From NCBI GenBank assembly GCA_012522875.1, contig JAAYJP010000220.1:1-7244 (forward strand): a stretch of DNA of 7,244 nt. Reading direction: 5' to 3'. The translations under genes were made by a program, and so were the position numbers. A model generated the notes under the pieces. It had not been told where the DNA came from and made no database searches. It saw only the letters and a program-made list of their open reading frames with translations. This DNA comes from Clostridiales bacterium (GTDB lineage: Bacteria; Bacillota; Clostridia; Christensenellales; Aristaeellaceae). Shown in pieces: positions 1 to 6,264 of the stretch. The stretch's first letter is position 1, and each line of letters opens with the position of its first letter.

Positions 1-1548
1 ATCAAGGATGGGATGGTCGCGGTGGTGGGGAGTGACAAGGAAGTGTTGGCCCTGCAAAGAAAGCACACACAGCTCATCAATGCCGCAGGCAAGTCCGTCC
101 TTCCCGGTTTTCACGATAGCCACCTTCACCTCTATGGCTACGCTCTGAACAAGGGAAGGATGGTTCTGGAGGGTCTGACAGGAATTGACGCGCTTCAGGA
201 TAGGCTTATCAAACATATCAAACGCATCAGCCCGCCTGTGGGAGCCTGGATCACCGGACGTGGCTGGGACCAAACGGGCTATCTGGAGGGCCGGATGCCC
301 AATCGGCATGATCTGGACCGGGTAACCACTGACTTTCCCATTCTGCTGTTGCGCAAATGCGGCCATGTCAGCGTCCTGAATACAAGGGCTTTGCAGCAGG
401 TCGGAATTTTTGATAATCCTCCGGAAGTTTTGGGTGGGATGATTGAAATGGGGGAGGACGGGAAGCCAACAGGTATCCTGAAGGAGAGTGCCATGGACCT
501 GGCCCGTCCGCCCGCCGGTGATTTGTCAGCGGCAGGGGCCAAGCGGCTTATTGCTATTGCTGCCAATGATTTTGTGCAGGCGGGCCTTACATCGGTCCAG
601 ACAGATGACCTTGGGGCATTTTCAGGAGAGCCACAGGAATTGTTCAGGGCTTATCGGGAGATGGCTGCTGAGGGACAGCTGCCCCTGCGGGTCAATGAGC
701 AGATATTGATTACCTCGCCCGATAAACTCAAAACCCTTATTGCCATGGGATATACGAGCGGATTTGGGGATGACCGTTTCCGGATTGGCTCGCTGAAGAT
801 ATTGGCTGACGGATCTTTCGGCGGCCGTTCTGCCTGGCTGCGGGCACCTTACACAGATGACCCGGATAATTTGGGGATTGCTCTGCATACCAGGGAACTG
901 CTAAATGAGCTTGTATGCATCGCTCATCAGGCTGGTATGCAGGTTGCTGCCCATGCCATAGGTGACGGGGCCATTGATGCCATGTTGGAGGTCTTCCGTG
1001 AGGCACAGGCGAAGTGCCCGGCGGCAGCCCCACGCTTTCGTATCATCCACGCCTCGCTTTCGGCTCCGGATTTACTGGACCGTATGCAGGCCCAGGGAGT
1101 GGCGGCTGATATCCAGCCGGGCTTTGTTTCCTCTGACCTGCCATTTATCCAGAACAGGCTTGGCAAGCAAAGGGCAAAACTGGCTTATTGCTTCAGGGAT
1201 TTCCTTATCCGGCAGATCCCCCTCGCTGGGAGCTCTGACTGCCCGGTGGAAGACTATCGTCCCCTGATGGGCGTCTATCATGCTGTAACCCGTTGCGGGC
1301 ATGACGGGCAGCCGCAGGAAGGGTGGCTATCTGATCAGAAGCTTTCGCTGAATGAGGCTATACACCTCTACACTATGGGTTCAGCTTATAACGCTTTTGA
1401 GGAAGACATCAAAGGCTCTATCCGCCCGGGGAAGCTGGCGGATCTGGTGATCCTATCTGATGATATTGAGAGAATCCATTCTGATGGGATTAAGGAGATG
1501 ACGGTGGAGAGAACCATTGTGGGCGGGAAGACCATCTACACCTCCTGA
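1..1548 (+). CDS. YtcJ-type metal-dependent amidohydrolase, 5'-partial
   Basis: This is a zinc/metal-dependent hydrolase of the amidohydrolase superfamily (Amidohydro_3 / YtcJ-like branch), probably cytoplasmic and hydrolysing a C-N bond in an amide, carbamate or cyclic substrate; the true substrate is unknown. The reading frame is open from base 1 and begins IKDGMVAVVGSDKE, the usual second strand of the N-terminal beta-sandwich. The start therefore lies upstream of the window, and the ATG at 13 is internal. Some 515 codons are present, against roughly 530-570 for the family, so only a few tens of residues are missing. Visible motifs, in order, are: GFHDSHLHL with the metal-binding HxH encoded at 121-129; WITGRGWDQ; GHVSVLNT; ADGSFGGRSA; HAIGDGAID; RIIHAS (usually RIEHAQ); GSSDCPV (usually GSDxPV, with the catalytic Asp); and the C-terminal GSIRPGKLADLVIL. 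The gene ends 53 bases before gnd and could be cotranscribed with it. The family call is firm; the reaction is not. Confidence 0.93.
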   Translation: MKDGMVAVVGSDKEVLALQRKHTQLINAAGKSVLPGFHDSHLHLYGYALNKGRMVLEGLTGIDALQDRLIKHIKRISPPVGAWITGRGWDQTGYLEGRMPNRHDLDRVTTDFPILLLRKCGHVSVLNTRALQQVGIFDNPPEVLGGMIEMGEDGKPTGILKESAMDLARPPAGDLSAAGAKRLIAIAANDFVQAGLTSVQTDDLGAFSGEPQELFRAYREMAAEGQLPLRVNEQILITSPDKLKTLIAMGYTSGFGDDRFRIGSLKILADGSFGGRSAWLRAPYTDDPDNLGIALHTRELLNELVCIAHQAGMQVAAHAIGDGAIDAMLEVFREAQAKCPAAAPRFRIIHASLSAPDLLDRMQAQGVAADIQPGFVSSDLPFIQNRLGKQRAKLAYCFRDFLIRQIPLAGSSDCPVEDYRPLMGVYHAVTRCGHDGQPQEGWLSDQKLSLNEAIHLYTMGSAYNAFEEDIKGSIRPGKLADLVILSDDIERIHSDGIKEMTVERTIVGGKTIYTS

Positions 1549-1590
1549 AATTCTTGCTGTTCGGGGTACAATATTATTATTGGGTCATGA

Positions 1591-1595
1591 AGGAG
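1591..1595 (+). promoter_or_regulatory. Ribosome binding site of gnd
   Basis: AGGAG lies 6 bases before the ATG at 1602. It decides the gnd start: two other in-frame ATGs at 1554 and 1587 have no comparable site, and the residues they would add are not part of the 6-phosphogluconate dehydrogenase fold. The protein from 1602 begins MKKADIGLVGLAVMG, which places the Rossmann motif where the family has it. Confidence 0.85.
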
Positions 1596-1601
1596 AACAT
1601 C

Positions 1602-3050
1602 ATGAAGAAAGCGGATATCGGTCTGGTGGGTTTGGCGGTGATGGGTGAAAACCTGGTGATGAACATGGAAAGCAATGGCTTTACTGTGGCCGTTTTCAAC
1701 CGAACGGCCAGCAGGGTCAGGAATTTTACAGAGGGCCGTGCGAAGGGGAAAAGAATTATTGGCGTCTACAGCCTCAGGGAACTTGTGGACGCGCTGGAAA
1801 AACCCCGAAAGGTTATGCTGATGGTGAAAGCAGGTCAGCCTGTGGATGATTTAATCGAGCAGCTGATACCCCTGCTTGAGGCGGGAGATATCATTCTGGA
1901 CGGGGGAAACAGCCATTTTCCTGATACTGCCCGCAGGCTACAATATGTTGAAAGAAAGGGGCTGTACTATATCGGCGTCGGGGTCTCCGGCGGCGAGGAA
2001 GGCGCACTCACCGGTCCCAGCCTGATGCCGGGGGGTTCCCCCGCCGCCTGGCCGCTGGTAAAACCAATTCTGCAGGCCATCGCCGCCCAGGTGGATGGTC
2101 AGCCCTGTTGTGATTGGGTTGGCGAGGGTGGCGCCGGGCATTTTGTTAAAATGGTGCACAACGGCATCGAATATGGTGATATGCAGTTGATTGTGGAAGC
2201 TTACCTGCTGATGAGAGACCTGCTGTCCATGGCGCCCGATGAGATGGCCGAGGTTTTTGCCCAATGGAATCAGGGAGAACTGGACAGTTATCTGATTGAA
2301 ATTACTGCTGACATCCTGGCAAAAAAAGATAATGACGGCAGCCCGCTTGTCGATAAAATTCTGGATACGGCAGGGCAGAAAGGCACTGGGAAATGGACGG
2401 CGTCCACAGCGCTGGATGAGGGTGTTCCGCTGACATTGATCGCAGAGGCTGTATTTGCCCGTTACCTCTCCGCCGACAAGAACGGCCGAATAAAGGCAAA
2501 CGAGGCGCTTGCCGGGCAAAAGCCAATGTTCGAAGGGAAAAAGAGCACCTTTGTGGAATGTATCCGCCAAGCGCTGTACGCAAGCAAGATCGTCTCCTAT
2601 ACCCAGGGCTATCTGCTGATGGCGGCAGCCGCCAAAACCTACGGGTGGCACCTGAACTTTGGCGGTATAGCCATGATGTGGCGCGGGGGTTGCATCATCC
2701 GCAGCGCTTTTTTGGGCAAGATCAAGGAAGCCTATGAGAAAGACCCGGATCTGGACAACCTGTTGCTGGCACCCTACTTTGCCCGGGCCGTGACCGGGGC
2801 CCTGCCTGCCTGGCGTGAGGTGGCTGCCACCGCCCTTGGGGAGGGGATTGCGCTGCCGGCGATGACCAGCGCCCTTACATACTACGATGGCCTGCGCGCA
2901 GGACGTGGCGGAGCAAACCTGCTCCAAGCCCAGAGGGACTACTTCGGCGCCCACACCTATGAGCGGGTGGATTGTCCCCGGGGCCAGTTCTTTCACACCA
3001 ACTGGACCGGAAAAGGCGGGGATACAGCCGCCGGAACTTATAACGCCTGA
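1602..3050 (+). CDS. gnd: 6-phosphogluconate dehydrogenase, decarboxylating
   Basis: This enzyme catalyses the oxidative decarboxylation of 6-phosphogluconate to ribulose 5-phosphate and CO2, with reduction of NADP+, in the cytosolic oxidative pentose phosphate pathway. The 482-residue protein has the full family signature. The dinucleotide fingerprint GLAVMG is at residues 10-15, and NRT at 33-35 is the loop that in NADP-dependent members contacts the 2'-phosphate. The substrate-binding GVSGGEEGA has Ser129-Gly130-Gly131. GHFVKMVHNGIEYGDM holds the catalytic Lys183 and Glu190 with His186 and Asn187. Further on are GQKGTGKWT, FGGIAMMWRGGCIIR and QAQRDYFGAHTYER. The C-terminus continues past FHTNW with a Gly-rich tail ending TYNA; in sheep and human enzymes the equivalent tail reaches the neighbouring subunit. 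Enterobacterial Gnd is about 468 residues and stops soon after FHTEW, so this is the longer type. No zwf or pgl is adjacent. A bidirectional terminator follows the stop. Confidence 0.98.
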   Translation: MKKADIGLVGLAVMGENLVMNMESNGFTVAVFNRTASRVRNFTEGRAKGKRIIGVYSLRELVDALEKPRKVMLMVKAGQPVDDLIEQLIPLLEAGDIILDGGNSHFPDTARRLQYVERKGLYYIGVGVSGGEEGALTGPSLMPGGSPAAWPLVKPILQAIAAQVDGQPCCDWVGEGGAGHFVKMVHNGIEYGDMQLIVEAYLLMRDLLSMAPDEMAEVFAQWNQGELDSYLIEITADILAKKDNDGSPLVDKILDTAGQKGTGKWTASTALDEGVPLTLIAEAVFARYLSADKNGRIKANEALAGQKPMFEGKKSTFVECIRQALYASKIVSYTQGYLLMAAAAKTYGWHLNFGGIAMMWRGGCIIRSAFLGKIKEAYEKDPDLDNLLLAPYFARAVTGALPAWREVAATALGEGIALPAMTSALTYYDGLRAGRGGANLLQAQRDYFGAHTYERVDCPRGQFFHTNWTGKGGDTAAGTYNA

Positions 3051-3067
3051 AACCAATTCCCGTACAA

Positions 3068-3099
3068 AAGCCTCCCAATGACTTATCATAGGGAGGCTT
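3068..3099. terminator. Bidirectional rho-independent terminator
   Basis: AAGCCTCCC (3068-3076) and GGGAGGCTT (3091-3099) form a perfect 9-bp stem. Inside it, after one A-A mismatch, ATGA (3078-3081) pairs with TCAT (3086-3089) around a CTTA loop. On the + strand the stem is followed by a loosely T-rich stretch (CTTGTTGGATTTT). On the minus strand it is followed by TTTTGTAC. The hairpin sits 17 bases after the gnd stop and 22 bases beyond the stop of the convergent minus-strand gene, so it fits as a shared terminator for both. Confidence 0.82.
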
Positions 3100-3121
3100 C
3101 TTGTTGGATTTTGGTCAGCTG

Positions 3122-4081
3122 TCAGATGAAGGGCGCCGCAGCCGCAAACAGCGCTTCCGAGGACGCGTCTTTCACCAAGGCGACAGTGCGGTTGACGCCT
3201 GCATCCTGGTCAAACCATGTAATCAGGCCCTCTTCGCCAGGCGTGTAGCTTAGAATCGCCTCAAAGGGGCCAAGCGCCGAAATCTCCCATTTGGCCCAGG
3301 GATGGGTAATGCCTGAGGGCTCAAAGGGCTTTTCGCCCCTGCGTGCCCAGTAGACTTGCTGCTTGCCCTCCAGTTCATATCGAACAGCTGCCAGAGGCAG
3401 GGGGGCGGTACGGGCGTAGAGGTAATACCGCGGATTTTCGGCGCTTTGGGGCGTTTCAAGGGGGAAACCCAGAGCATCGGCCACCGCCTGGGCATCTGAT
3501 TTCTCTGCCCACGCCAATTCGGGCAGCACCAAACCCTCCAGGCCCTCACCGGGAATCTCCGGAGGCTCTTCCTCTTGCCACTCGGCCATATCGTTGGCCA
3601 GTACCATCATCTTTTCCAGAGTTGCGCCTTCATCCATGGAGACGGAATAGGTCGAGCTCTGAAGCGTATCATACCACTGGGCAACCCCCGGGCCGCCGTC
3701 AACATACATTACGCGGCCATGGAAAACGCCGATGCGCATCTCCCGGTCAAAGGCCCAGTCATAATACATGCCGGAGAAATCCTGAAGATCGTCCGTATAG
3801 GTGCCACGAAGCACGCAGCGCGCTCCATTGTAGTCGAATACCGCCTGGGCGATCACCATGCCCTCGGGATCGCCTGCAGAGGCATCGATGTAGCTGTAAT
3901 CGGCATCATCCACATCTGAAGGCAGCGGAGCCAGGTGGAACCACTCGCCGACGGCCTCCTCTGCTTCCTTAAGGGTGGCCTCATGGATGGGGTTGGGCAG
4001 GCCTGCCATCTCCGCCAGGGCGTCAGATAAAAGCATTGATATCATTAACGAAAGAATGAGCAGAATGCGCATATTTTTCAT
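3122..4081 (-). CDS. Predicted exported protein with two diverged copies of one domain
   Basis: I do not recognise this 319-residue protein by name. Residues 1-23 look like a signal peptide: a basic start (MKNMR), a hydrophobic core, and an ALA|E cleavage site after residue 23. There is no lipobox Cys, so it is probably released or wall-associated. The mature part appears to be two copies of one alpha/beta module, at about 36-165 and 190-316, joined by an acidic, Pro-rich linker (about 167-185). Both copies start with a helix, carry a strand region (AQAVFDYNGARCVLRG at 78-93, LAAVRYELEGKQQVYWARRG at 230-249), and contain a G-x-x-x-W-[YF]-D element (G132..W136YD, G285..W289FD) followed by a polar strand and a final helix. 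The first copy, with DFSGMYYDW and GVAQWYD, weakly resembles DUF4367-type extracellular domains; that resemblance is from memory. The start is fixed by AGGAGGT 6 bases upstream, within 4088-4095. It lies 35 bases downstream of the SH3-domain gene and is probably cotranscribed with it. Confidence 0.85.
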   Translation of the reverse strand: MKNMRILLILSLMISMLLSDALAEMAGLPNPIHEATLKEAEEAVGEWFHLAPLPSDVDDADYSYIDASAGDPEGMVIAQAVFDYNGARCVLRGTYTDDLQDFSGMYYDWAFDREMRIGVFHGRVMYVDGGPGVAQWYDTLQSSTYSVSMDEGATLEKMMVLANDMAEWQEEEPPEIPGEGLEGLVLPELAWAEKSDAQAVADALGFPLETPQSAENPRYYLYARTAPLPLAAVRYELEGKQQVYWARRGEKPFEPSGITHPWAKWEISALGPFEAILSYTPGEEGLITWFDQDAGVNRTVALVKDASSEALFAAAAPFI

Positions 4082-4116
4082 GGGATTACCTCCTCATTAA
4101 GCAAATGCACACCGCA

Positions 4117-5229
4117 TCAGTTCATTTGAAAGGAGACCATACCGGCGACAATATAAGCGGTATTACCGTTATGGAGCTGAATCTCATACCAGCTTGTCTT
4201 GGGGATGGATACCACATTATAGACTTCGCCAGGGTTGACCTTGCCCACGATGGCAGCATCCATGGAGGGTTGCGCCCGCAAGTTGGCCTGCCGCGTATGG
4301 GTAACGGTCACCTTCCCCAGGAAATGATAGAAGGAGTTGTAGAGCCGGTAGACCGCCTGGATGGCTTCGGTGCGGGTCAGTGGATTGTTGGGGAGGAACT
4401 CGTGGTCCGCGTCCAGCGCCATGACCGGTTTTCCGGAGACATTGTCCATGTTGTCGAGGATGGTCAGCACCATGTCAAGCATAGGCAGAGCGCGCCAGTC
4501 GCCCACCACATTGCTCGAAATCCCCGCGTGTTCCTGGCACAGCGCGATGGCGGCACTATCCGCAACAAAGGGATCGTGAGAATGGTTGAATGCGGGGTTG
4601 TTCTCCCCCATATCAATCAGTGCACCAAACATTTCCGCAGCTGCCACGCCGCGCAGAACGATGTTGAAATCAAAGCCGGCGTTTGCCGCCTGGTATTCGT
4701 CCAGCGTCAGATAAACATGGCTGCGGATTGCTTTGGAATCCTTGTTCTTCAGGCGTATGGCGTTGGTGAGCAGCTGGTCCAATTCCTGCCAGGTAACATT
4801 GCCCTCTGAGGACATTCCCTGGGGCACCAAGCCCAGGGCCTTGGCTGCGGCGAGTTCCGCGGCGGTCTGCTCCTCAGGCGAGGGGGCTTGGGTAGGTGTG
4901 GGTTTGACGGTAGGCTTGGGTGTGGGGGTGACAAAAGGCTTCGGCTTTTTGTCACTCAGGAACTCGGTTTTGACATAGCCGTTATACATACCGTATTGCA
5001 CATGGTACCAGACCATGCCCAAAAAGTCAGAATACACCTGCACTTCGGCAGCGTAGGGGATTTTGGCAATGACTTTGGCGCTGGCGTCAGGCGACTCGCG
5101 CAGGTTCAGCGTCTTTCCGTTTGCCGTTTTCACGTACATGGTGGAGGAAGGGACATTGATGGAAGCGGTAGCTGGCAGAAGAGAAACCAGCAGGATCAGG
5201 ACAAACAGGAGGCTTAGAATTTTTCTCAT
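4117..5229 (-). CDS. Secreted SH3b / SLH-like / SH3b protein
   Basis: This 370-residue protein probably acts outside the membrane, bound to or surveying the cell wall. Residues 1-22 form a signal peptide (MRKILSLLFVLILLVSLLPATA, cleavage after the ATA motif). Residues 29-92 are a bacterial SH3 domain (LNLRESPDASAKVIAKIPYA, then WYHVQ and GYVKTEFL). Residues 95-120 are a Pro/Thr/Lys wall-spanning type linker. Residues 121-305 are mostly helical, with S-layer-homology-like pieces: AAAKALGLVPQG plus VTWQELDQLLTNA, and DADHEFLPNNPLTRTEAIQAVYRLY. Residues 306-366 are a second SH3b domain (ANLRAQPSMDAAIVGKVNPG, SWYEIQLHNGNTAYI). SH3b domains commonly bind peptidoglycan peptides and SLH domains bind pyruvylated secondary wall polymers; no catalytic domain is seen, so a binding or scaffold role is inferred. 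GAAAGG (5241-5246) lies 11 bases from the ATG, a rather wide spacing. A strong promoter lies about 85 bases upstream. Confidence 0.88.
   Translation of the reverse strand: MRKILSLLFVLILLVSLLPATASINVPSSTMYVKTANGKTLNLRESPDASAKVIAKIPYAAEVQVYSDFLGMVWYHVQYGMYNGYVKTEFLSDKKPKPFVTPTPKPTVKPTPTQAPSPEEQTAAELAAAKALGLVPQGMSSEGNVTWQELDQLLTNAIRLKNKDSKAIRSHVYLTLDEYQAANAGFDFNIVLRGVAAAEMFGALIDMGENNPAFNHSHDPFVADSAAIALCQEHAGISSNVVGDWRALPMLDMVLTILDNMDNVSGKPVMALDADHEFLPNNPLTRTEAIQAVYRLYNSFYHFLGKVTVTHTRQANLRAQPSMDAAIVGKVNPGEVYNVVSIPKTSWYEIQLHNGNTAYIVAGMVSFQMN
4870..4947 (-). repeat. Low-complexity Pro/Thr linker-coding repeat
   Basis: On the + strand this stretch is a G/T-rich run of imperfect units such as GGTGTGGGT and GGTAGGCTTGGG. 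On the coding strand it gives TPTPKPTVKPTPTQAPSP (residues 101-118 of the SH3b protein), an alternating Pro-Thr/Lys linker. Linkers like this are common between wall-binding and other modules of Gram-positive secreted proteins. The simple repetition makes the stretch prone to length change. Confidence 0.75.
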
Positions 5230-5312
5230 GGTTTGTTTTTCCTTTCAAGTGGTCTGTTTATCACTCTTTGGTACGCATGGGGAGCAAGCTTTTTAGGCTG
5301 GATATTGCTTAT

Positions 5313-5341
5313 GTTATAAACTTAATCCGCCCCAGTGTCAA
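5313..5341 (-). promoter_or_regulatory. Near-consensus sigma-A promoter for the SH3b operon
   Basis: Read on the minus strand, TTGACA (5336-5341) is followed after exactly 17 bases by TATAAC (5313-5318): a perfect -35 and a five-of-six -10. Transcription would begin near 5306, giving a leader of about 75 bases before the ATG at 5229. It lies between the SDR stop and the SH3b gene, so the two secreted-protein genes are probably a transcription unit separate from the SDR operon. No hairpin with a T-run is evident in the leader. Confidence 0.8.
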
Positions 5342-5352
5342 TTGCCGGGGCG
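5328..5352. promoter_or_regulatory. Inverted repeat enclosing the -35 box (possible operator)
   Basis: CGCCCC (5328-5333) and GGGGCG (5347-5352) are perfect inverted arms around a 13-base centre, which contains the TTGACA -35 box (5336-5341 on the minus strand). A dimeric regulator bound here would cover the -35 region. As RNA it could also form a hairpin downstream of the SDR gene, but no T-run follows on the minus strand, which argues against a simple terminator. GC-rich 6-bp arms can arise by chance. Confidence 0.4.
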
Positions 5353-5367
5353 AATTTCTGCAGGATA

Positions 5368-5392
5368 CGATAAGATAAGAGGGCCAAGCCCT
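5368..5392 (-). terminator. Weak terminator candidate after the SDR gene
   Basis: On the minus strand AGGGC and GCCCT (arms 5388-5392 and 5380-5384) form a 5-bp stem with a three-base loop that overlaps the SDR stop codon. It is followed by CTTATCTTATC, which is only moderately T-rich. The stem is short, so termination here would be partial at best, and some read-through into the SH3b operon is possible. Confidence 0.3.
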
Positions 5393-6248
5393 ATATGACC
5401 AGTTTGCCCCCGCGGCGCACGCGGGCGACATTGATGAAGTAACTGTCCAATCCATCCTGGATGGCGGGGTCGAAACAATGCGGGGCGCCTTCTTCATCCC
5501 CCTTGTCACCCAGAATCAGGCGTTGGTTTTCTGCTGCACCTTTCAAAACCTTACGGGCGGATTCTTCTGCGGTCTGGGCGCCTTCAGGCGCGCCAATATC
5601 TCCCCAGATCGCAGTGAGGGTGGTGCCCGGCGTGGCTGAGTTGAACTTGATGCCCTCATCCCAGTACTCATATCGCAGCGTGAGCGTCAGCATATTCAGA
5701 GCCGCCTTTGTCGCCGCGTACATGGACTGGTAAGCCATGGGAGACCAGGCAATTCCGGAGATGATGTTGACCACCTGTCCGCCGCCCTGAGGCACCATAA
5801 CCTTGATGGCGGCGCGGCAGCCGTAGAGGGCACCGTAAAAATTGATTGCAAAGGCTTTTTCCCAGTCCTCATTGGTCAGCACATGCATATTCAGTTTTTC
5901 AATGAGGGTTTTGCTTGCTCCTGTTGGGGCGAACATACCTGCGAGGCCAAGGCCGGCATTATTGATCAGCAAATCAAAGCGGCCATCCATAAACTCAACA
6001 GCCCCCGCAATCATTTGCTGCACTTCGTTTTCCTTTGTTACATCGCAGCGGATGCCCTTGACCTGGCCCGGGTACTGATTTTTCAGGCGCTTTTCGTGCG
6101 TGCGTAAATTCTCCTCGTTGATGTCAGCCAGCACGACCTTACCGGCGCCCTGGGACAGAAGTTCCTCACACAGCGCCAGGCCGACGCCCGAGGCTGCGCC
6201 CGTGACCACGGCGTTTTTTCCCAGAAAGTATCCCTTGTTGTTGTCCAT
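5391..6248 (-). CDS. Short-chain dehydrogenase/reductase (SDR family)
   Basis: This is an NAD(P)-dependent oxidoreductase of the classical SDR type, interconverting a ketone and a secondary alcohol in the cytoplasm. The 285-residue protein is slightly longer than the usual 250 or so. It shows the cofactor motif TGAASGVG (residues 16-23), Asp42 at the end of the second strand (LADINEENL), which usually favours NAD(H) over NADP(H), CDV (68-70), and NNAG (96-99). The catalytic tetrad Asn136, Ser164, Tyr177 and Lys181 is complete (AINFYG; NIISG; YAATK), followed by ATPG (205-208). Between NNAG and Asn136 there is a stretch of about 25 residues (from MFAPTG to NEDWEK) that may extend the active-site lid. 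GGGAGG (6257-6262) lies 8 bases from the ATG. The gene starts 16 bases after the stop of the acetoacetate-decarboxylase-like gene, so it is the last member of that operon. The substrate is unknown. Confidence 0.95.
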   Translation of the reverse strand: MDNNKGYFLGKNAVVTGAASGVGLALCEELLSQGAGKVVLADINEENLRTHEKRLKNQYPGQVKGIRCDVTKENEVQQMIAGAVEFMDGRFDLLINNAGLGLAGMFAPTGASKTLIEKLNMHVLTNEDWEKAFAINFYGALYGCRAAIKVMVPQGGGQVVNIISGIAWSPMAYQSMYAATKAALNMLTLTLRYEYWDEGIKFNSATPGTTLTAIWGDIGAPEGAQTAEESARKVLKGAAENQRLILGDKGDEEGAPHCFDPAIQDGLDSYFINVARVRRGGKLVI

Positions 6249-6264
6249 CGTTCATTCCTCCCGA

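Noticed and set aside
1551..1580. Possible promoter before gnd (TACAAT at 1567-1572 or TATTAT at 1575-1580)
   Set aside because: The -10-like hexamers are acceptable, but no -35 with more than three matching bases lies at a usable spacing. The gene may instead be transcribed from upstream of the amidohydrolase.
1938..3089. 383-codon open frame antisense to gnd
   Set aside because: gnd is conserved at every catalytic motif. The antisense product is Cys/His/Gly-rich, matches no recognisable family and lacks a good ribosome binding site. Long antisense frames are common opposite GC-rich coding sequence.
3343..3972. 209-codon + strand frame opposite the exported two-domain protein
   Set aside because: The composition is Arg/Pro/His-rich, typical of a shadow frame, while the minus-strand gene has a signal peptide and a perfect ribosome binding site.
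4105..4809. 234-codon + strand frame opposite the SH3b protein gene
   Set aside because: The minus-strand product has a signal peptide, two SH3b domains and a strong promoter. The + frame shows no domain and is a mirror of that gene's codons.
5230..5312. Riboswitch or attenuator in the leader of the SH3b gene
   Set aside because: Only short complementary pieces were seen (for example AGCAA with TTGCT). There is no conserved riboswitch core and no hairpin followed by a T-run.
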